64,000 nt of DNA from Albidovulum marisflavi. Lineage in GTDB: Bacteria > Pseudomonadota > Alphaproteobacteria > Rhodobacterales > Rhodobacteraceae. Made by a program: the position numbers and the translations under genes. The stretch covers positions 1,348,001 through 1,412,000 of the forward strand of contig NZ_JAOWKY010000001.1 of the NCBI RefSeq assembly GCF_025751435.1, in the 5' to 3' direction. Positions 60,193 through 64,000 of the stretch are shown piece by piece (the stretch's first letter is position 1; each line of letters starts with the position of its first letter). Below the pieces are notes generated by a model. That model was not told the DNA's origin. It ran no database searches and worked only from the letters and a program-made list of their open reading frames with translations.

Positions 60193-60665
60193 TCTGCGAA
60201 AAGATCGAGGATCTTCTGGCCGCGCTGCCGCCGATGCGGGCGCTTGCGGGCCTGGACCTGGGCGAGAAGACCATCGGGGTTGCGGTTTCGGACCGGATGC
60301 TGTCGGTCGCAAGCCCGCTGCAGACGATCCGGCGGACCAAGTTCACCAAGGACGCCGAGGCGCTGCTGCAGATCGCCGCTGCGCGCGAACTGGGCGGACT
60401 GATCCTGGGCCTGCCGCGCAACATGGACGGAAGCGAAGGGCCGCGCTGCCAGTCGACGCGCGCCTTCGCCCGCAACTTGTCGCGCCTGACCGACATGCCG
60501 ATCGGGTTCTGGGATGAACGGCTGTCAACGGTTGCCGCCGAACGCGCGTTGCTTGAGGCGGATACGTCGCGCAAACGTCGCTCCGAGGTTATCGACCACG
60601 TCGCGGCGGGTTATATTCTTCAAGGTGCGCTCGACCGGATCGGGCATCTGAGGCGGCAGACATGA
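60189..60665 (+). CDS. ruvX: Holliday junction resolvase RuvX (YqgF)
   Basis: A 158-residue RNase H-fold protein. AGLDLGEKTIGVAVSDRMLS contains the first catalytic Asp and the GVAVSD motif; GLPRNMDGSEGPRCQSTRAF and WDERLSTVAAERALLEADTS hold the conserved DE(R)LST motif, and EVIDHVAAGYILQGALD the last Asp. YqgF/RuvX proteins are essential and act in 16S rRNA 5'-end maturation and possibly junction cleavage. ATG overlaps the ccmI stop and its own stop overlaps the DUF1289 start (ATGA). Confidence 0.95.
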   Translation: MICEKIEDLLAALPPMRALAGLDLGEKTIGVAVSDRMLSVASPLQTIRRTKFTKDAEALLQIAAARELGGLILGLPRNMDGSEGPRCQSTRAFARNLSRLTDMPIGFWDERLSTVAAERALLEADTSRKRRSEVIDHVAAGYILQGALDRIGHLRRQT

Positions 60666-60892
60666 CTGACGAAGTCTGGAAGCGGAACGAGATCGACAGC
60701 CCTTGCATCAAGATATGCACGGTGCATCCCGAGGCGCGCATCTGCATCGGTTGTCACAGGACCATAGATGAAATCGCGGGTTGGGGCCGGATGACGCCAG
60801 AGCAGCGACGCGCGGTCATGGCAGAGCTTCCCGGTCGTGCGGGGCTGCTGCGCCAGCGCCGGGGCGGCCGCTCGGCGCGTCTGGGCAATTGA
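60662..60892 (+). CDS. DUF1289 family Cys-rich protein
   Basis: A 76-residue protein with SPCIKICTVHPEARICIGCH and then RTIDEIAGWGRMTPEQRRAV, the DUF1289 signature with four cysteines that probably bind a metal or iron-sulfur centre. A basic tail (RQRRGGRSARLGN) follows. Overlap with ruvX (ATGA) makes the ccmI-ruvX-DUF1289 unit, an order common in alphaproteobacteria. Function is unknown; a role in RNA or Fe-S handling has been suggested by composition only. Confidence 0.92.
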   Translation: MTDEVWKRNEIDSPCIKICTVHPEARICIGCHRTIDEIAGWGRMTPEQRRAVMAELPGRAGLLRQRRGGRSARLGN

Positions 60893-60916
60893 CGTCGCAT
60901 CGCGATCGGCGCAGGC

Positions 60917-61690
60917 CTAGGACGGCCCCATCCATTCTTCAACGGAATTCAGCAGCGGACGCACATAGGCGGTTGCGCGGCCTTCGGGCGGCGCGATGGC
61001 GCCTTCGGCCCAAGGGCTGATGCCGTGCAGCAGCATCCTGTGCATCAGCACGGCCTCACCCGCCCGAAGCGGGACCAGATGCCGGGCGCAGGTCGCAAAG
61101 ATTTCACGTCGGGCGGCTTGGTAGCACTCGGTCAGGTCCACATCTCCCCATGCTTCTGCAGGCAGGCCCGACAGCGCGCTGCGGAAGGCGCGGGCGACGA
61201 TGTGATGACTTCCCTCCCAAACCGCAAGCGGTGCGGCGCCCGCTTCGGAGTCGTTCAGGCCGATACCAAGGATGAACGCATGCGGTTCCTTCAGCATGCG
61301 CCGTCGGTCCGGGCCGATGGCAAGAAGCCCATCCACATGGGCCGCGTCACGGCGCAGTCGATAGCCGAATGCGGTTTCGCTTTCACCGGCGGAAGGCCTT
61401 GGATAGCCTGGCCACGTGACCGACAACTGCGCCCTGTGCCAGACGGGCGGGCCAAAGGTCGTGCCGACGGCCCGCGCGGCCGCCCCCACAAACGGGACGC
61501 TGTCCACCGACCCGTCGCGGGCGTTTGGCAAAGCCTCCAGGCCGACCAGCCAGGTGCCGCCAGAGCGCCAATCGGCATCCGGGCTTGAAACGGCCGCCAT
61601 TGCGTGGGGCAGGGCCGCCGATGCCCAGGCAAGGGTCGAGGCTTCGGCGGGAAACCTGAGCCAGCCCGCCGATGCCAGCGCGCTCACCAT
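60917..61690 (-). CDS. PhyH-like 2OG/Fe(II) oxygenase
   Basis: A 257-residue protein. The iron-binding motif HVDGLLAIGP (HxD) lies near residue 118 and the second His with 2OG Arg in HRMLLHGISPWAEGA and GRATAYVRP, an arrangement like phytanoyl-CoA dioxygenase family members; SVTWPGYPRPS precedes. Substrate unknown. ATG at 61690 overlaps the end of the TauE-like gene by seven bases, so it is the second gene of that pair. The gap of 24 bases to the convergent DUF1289 stop has no clear terminator. Confidence 0.8.
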   Translation of the reverse strand: MVSALASAGWLRFPAEASTLAWASAALPHAMAAVSSPDADWRSGGTWLVGLEALPNARDGSVDSVPFVGAAARAVGTTFGPPVWHRAQLSVTWPGYPRPSAGESETAFGYRLRRDAAHVDGLLAIGPDRRRMLKEPHAFILGIGLNDSEAGAAPLAVWEGSHHIVARAFRSALSGLPAEAWGDVDLTECYQAARREIFATCARHLVPLRAGEAVLMHRMLLHGISPWAEGAIAPPEGRATAYVRPLLNSVEEWMGPS

Positions 61691-62502
61691 CCCGCCGCCT
61701 TGCGCAGCATGTTCAGCGCGACGACGGCAAGAAACGCCGCGAAGACCCTTTTCAATGGGCCCGGATCCATGGCGTGGGCAAGCCGCACCCCCCAGGGCGT
61801 GGTCACAAGGGTCATCGCGATGACCAGCACGAAGGCGGGCAGGTTGACCGCGCCCAAGGTGTAGGGCGGCGCGCCGCTGACGGACGTCAGCAGGAAGCCC
61901 GCGACCGAGGGCACCGCGATCACCACGCCGAAGCCCGCGGCGGTCGCAACGGCGCGGTGGATGGGGGTGTTGAAAAGGCTCATCAACGGGACGCCGAAGG
62001 ATCCGCCGCCGATCCCCATGAGCACCGACAGAAATCCCACCAAGGGCGAAAGCGCCGCGCGCGCGACGCCCACGGGCATCGCGGGCCCCAGCCGCCAGCT
62101 TGATCTTCCAAAGCCGAGGTAGAAGGCGACCACCAGCGCAAGCGAGCCGAATATCGCCTGCAACGCCGGCGTGCGCAGCTGAGCGACCGCCAGCACCCCC
62201 GCGACGGCCCCTATCGCGATTCCCGGCGCCCAGCCCTTGAGGATCGCCCAGTCGACCGCGCCCTTGCGGTTGTGGGCGTGAACCGAGCGAAGGGAGGTCA
62301 CGATGATCGTCGCAAGCGAAGTCGCGAGGCAGACCTGCATCAGATCCGGCCCCCCGTATCCCAGGGCCGCAAAGGCGTAGAAGAAGGCCGGCACCAGAAT
62401 GATACCCCCGCCAACACCCAGAAGCCCCGCAATGACCCCTGCAAAACCGCCGATCGCCAGAAGCAGCGCGGCCATCGTCATCAAGTCAGCTGTTTCCGGC
62501 AT
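61684..62502 (-). CDS. TauE/SafE-family sulfite/anion exporter
   Basis: A 272-residue integral membrane protein with about eight helices in two repeats. GGFAGVIAGLLGVGGGIILV near residue 17 and VGFLSVLMGIGGGSFGVPLM near residue 155 are the two family motifs (GxGGGxxxVP). Members export sulfite, sulfoacetate or other anions; the substrate here is unclear, though the sulfide locus 16 kb away is tempting. ATG at 62502 has GGAGGG in front. Starts 55 bases downstream of the dusA stop, so cotranscription with dusA is likely. Confidence 0.9.
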   Translation of the reverse strand: MPETADLMTMAALLLAIGGFAGVIAGLLGVGGGIILVPAFFYAFAALGYGGPDLMQVCLATSLATIIVTSLRSVHAHNRKGAVDWAILKGWAPGIAIGAVAGVLAVAQLRTPALQAIFGSLALVVAFYLGFGRSSWRLGPAMPVGVARAALSPLVGFLSVLMGIGGGSFGVPLMSLFNTPIHRAVATAAGFGVVIAVPSVAGFLLTSVSGAPPYTLGAVNLPAFVLVIAMTLVTTPWGVRLAHAMDPGPLKRVFAAFLAVVALNMLRKAAGW

Positions 62503-62557
62503 CCTGCCCTCCACTTTCGTGCCCTTGGTAGCGGGTTTGCGGGAGGGGCGGAAGGGC

Positions 62558-63586
62558 TCAGGCAGCGACGCGGCGCACCTCGGCCAAAGCGGCGTCAAGG
62601 ACGTCCAGCCCGGCCTCGCCACCATGGCCGCGTTCGGACAGCACGCGACGCCAGCCGCGCGCGCCCGGGCGTCCGTGGAACAGGCCCAGCATGTGGCGCG
62701 TGATCTGGTGCAGCCGCCCGCCGTGCTGCAGGTGGTTCGCGATATAGGGCTTCATTCGTTCCACCACCTCGAACGCATCCGGTCCCGGTTCGGCGCCAAA
62801 CATGACGTGGTCCGCGCGGCCTAGGATCTCCCAGGGCTCGTGATAGGCCGACCGTCCGACCATGACGCCGTCAAGCCCGCGATCAAGAAAGCCGCCAGCC
62901 TGCTCAAGCGACTGAATTCCACCGTTCACGGAGATGTGCAGGTGGGGGTAGCGTTGCTTCATCTCTTCGACCAGAGGGTAGTTCAGGGGCGGGATCTCTC
63001 GGTTTTCCCTGGGGCTCAATCCCTGCAGCCACGCCTTGCGCGCGTGAATCGCGAAGCGGGTCACGCCCGCGGCGGATACGGTTTCGAGGAAGGCGGGCAG
63101 CACGTCCTCTGGAACCTGGTCGTCGACGCCGATCCGGCACTTCACCGTCACCTCGACCCGTGCCGCGTCGATCATCGCCGCCACGCAATCCGCAACCAGT
63201 CCGGGCCGCTCCATCAGCACTGCGCCGAAGCACCCCGACTGCACCCGATCCGATGGGCAGCCGACATTCAGGTTGATTTCGTCATAGCCATAGCCCTCCG
63301 CGATCCGCGTCGCCTCGGCCAGTTCACGCGGATCGGACCCTCCCAGCTGCAGCGCCACCGGATGTTCGATGGCGTCGAACCCAAGCAGCCGATCGCGGTC
63401 GCCATGGATCACCGCCGGGGAAGTGACCATTTCGGTATAGAGAAGCGCATGGCGTGACATCTGCCGGTGGAAGAACCGACAGTGTCGATCGGTCCAGTCC
63501 ATCATCGGCGCGACGGACAGGCGCGCGGCGCGACGGACCTTGTCGACAGGCTGCTCTGGCATTCCGTTTTTCGATGTCCGCGTCAT
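62558..63586 (-). CDS. dusA: tRNA-dihydrouridine synthase DusA
   Basis: FMN enzyme that makes dihydrouridine at positions 20/20a of tRNA. About 342 residues. LSVAPMMDWTDRHCRFFHRQ is the N-terminal FMN loop; YGYDEINLNVGCPSDRVQSG holds the catalytic Cys; VTVKCRIGVDDQ, FAIHARKAWLQGLSPRENR and LDGVMVGRSAYHEPW complete the DusA set. ATG at 63586 chosen because AAGG lies five bases before it; a start at 63562 is possible. First gene of a minus-strand unit with the TauE-like and PhyH-like genes, divergent from the last gene of the window. Confidence 0.95.
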   Translation of the reverse strand: MTRTSKNGMPEQPVDKVRRAARLSVAPMMDWTDRHCRFFHRQMSRHALLYTEMVTSPAVIHGDRDRLLGFDAIEHPVALQLGGSDPRELAEATRIAEGYGYDEINLNVGCPSDRVQSGCFGAVLMERPGLVADCVAAMIDAARVEVTVKCRIGVDDQVPEDVLPAFLETVSAAGVTRFAIHARKAWLQGLSPRENREIPPLNYPLVEEMKQRYPHLHISVNGGIQSLEQAGGFLDRGLDGVMVGRSAYHEPWEILGRADHVMFGAEPGPDAFEVVERMKPYIANHLQHGGRLHQITRHMLGLFHGRPGARGWRRVLSERGHGGEAGLDVLDAALAEVRRVAA

Positions 63587-63861
63587 TGAAGCCTTCGAAG
63601 TCGAGCGCGTTGCAGGTTGCTTGCCGACGTGGCCCATGGCCGGGCGCCGGCACCCGTCGGGGATCACGACCCGTCGAGGCGGGAACGTGATAAAGCAGTA
63701 TGGCCGGATCGTCCACAAGCTGGCCGATGCGCCGAATCGGCATCGGCAAGGCTGCGTGCCGCATCAGAATGGACGGCCCCTGTGAACCGGAGCCATCGGC
63801 CCCCGACTGCCCCGCCCATTGTCGCCTAGGCCCGTCGACCTATATTTTGAAGAGGGAGGAG

Positions 63862-64000
63862 GTGGTTGCAACGGGTCTGTCCATCGTCCGCATGCTGCTG
63901 GCGCTGGCGATCGTGTTCTTGGGCCACGTCGAAGCCGCAGGTCAGCAGGCTGAGCGCCCCGATACGCGGGGGATCGCCCTGCTCAGCGACATCGACGGTC
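63862..64000 (+). CDS. Exported protein, 5' end only (possibly NfeD/ClpP-class membrane protease)
   Basis: Only about 46 codons lie in the window. The reading starts GTG at 63862 right after AGGGAGGAG; an ATG at 63892 is an alternative. It gives a signal peptide or membrane lead (LSIVRMLLALAIVFLGHVEA) followed by RPDTRGIALLSDIDG. The LxDIDG near the start resembles the opening strand of NfeD-type membrane-bound serine proteases (VxLxxIDGxIGPAT), but the part that could prove it lies past the end. Confidence 0.45.
   Translation, partial: MVATGLSIVRMLLALAIVFLGHVEAAGQQAERPDTRGIALLSDIDG

Overview
The window looks like a chromosomal segment of a marine-type alphaproteobacterium of the Rhodobacteraceae/Roseobacter group. 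The grounds are high GC, GTG/ATGA-coupled operons, MerR-regulated beta-oxidation genes, a SqrR/BigR-type sulfide regulator, a four-subunit sarcosine oxidase, EcfG-type promoters and the GC-rich hairpin repeat common between genes of this family. The family call is inference; genus cannot be told from the sequence.

Layout. 0-6 kb: a minus-strand fatty-acid beta-oxidation operon (acyl-CoA dehydrogenase, glutathione transferase, thiolase, cupin, FadJ-type enzyme cut by the window edge) headed by two MerR regulators. 6-13 kb: an 11TM/ArsP_2-type metal permease behind a Fur/Mur-like box, diverging from a thioesterase pair plus MATE pump; then an ArsC-like protein, PyrD, a DUF952 protein and a secreted 5'-nucleotidase-like protein. 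13-17.3 kb: general-stress and DNA-repair genes (DUF3008 protein, Ku, three-domain LigD, a small NepR-like protein), two of them behind clear EcfG-type promoters. 17.3-20.2 kb: a decayed mobile/defence patch with two tyrosine-integrase remnants, an IS3-family remnant, scraps of a nuclease and probably of a DNA methylase, and one apparently intact SIR2-like gene. 20.4-29.7 kb: an accessory stress-type island of mostly unrecognised small genes, with a transglutaminase-like protein, a secreted seven-repeat cysteine protein, a Crp-family regulator and a fatty acid desaturase.

29.9-40.1 kb: tRNA-Ser, then housekeeping genes (SPOR lipoprotein, D,D-carboxypeptidase, tmk, holB, tatD, a metallo-beta-lactamase-fold hydrolase), an AEC transporter, a class II aldolase, a prokaryotic pentameric ligand-gated channel homologue, a YegP-like protein and a 2OG oxygenase. 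40.2-46.8 kb: a minus-strand sulfide/persulfide-response locus (SqrR-type repressor, sulfide:quinone reductase, DUF2892 protein, RND adaptor and pump) with two palindromic operator candidates. 46.9-49 kb: a flavin reductase, an unlisted-size small ORF and a DUF475/TerC-like membrane protein. 49-53.5 kb: an FkbM, glycosyltransferase-like, FkbM, FkbH cassette that may build or decorate a surface glycan. 53.6-58.8 kb: soxBDAG, heterotetrameric sarcosine oxidase. 58.9-64 kb: ccmI, ruvX, a DUF1289 protein, a PhyH-like oxygenase, a TauE-like exporter, dusA and the start of a secreted or membrane protein.

Most interesting parts: the truncated defence patch with its SIR2-like gene; the EcfG-promoter-linked stress genes and the seven-repeat protein next to a transglutaminase whose catalytic His position is Ala; the sulfide locus that couples SQR to an RND pump; the bacterial ligand-gated channel; and the FkbH/FkbM cassette. 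All calls are from reading the sequence; no database search was run.
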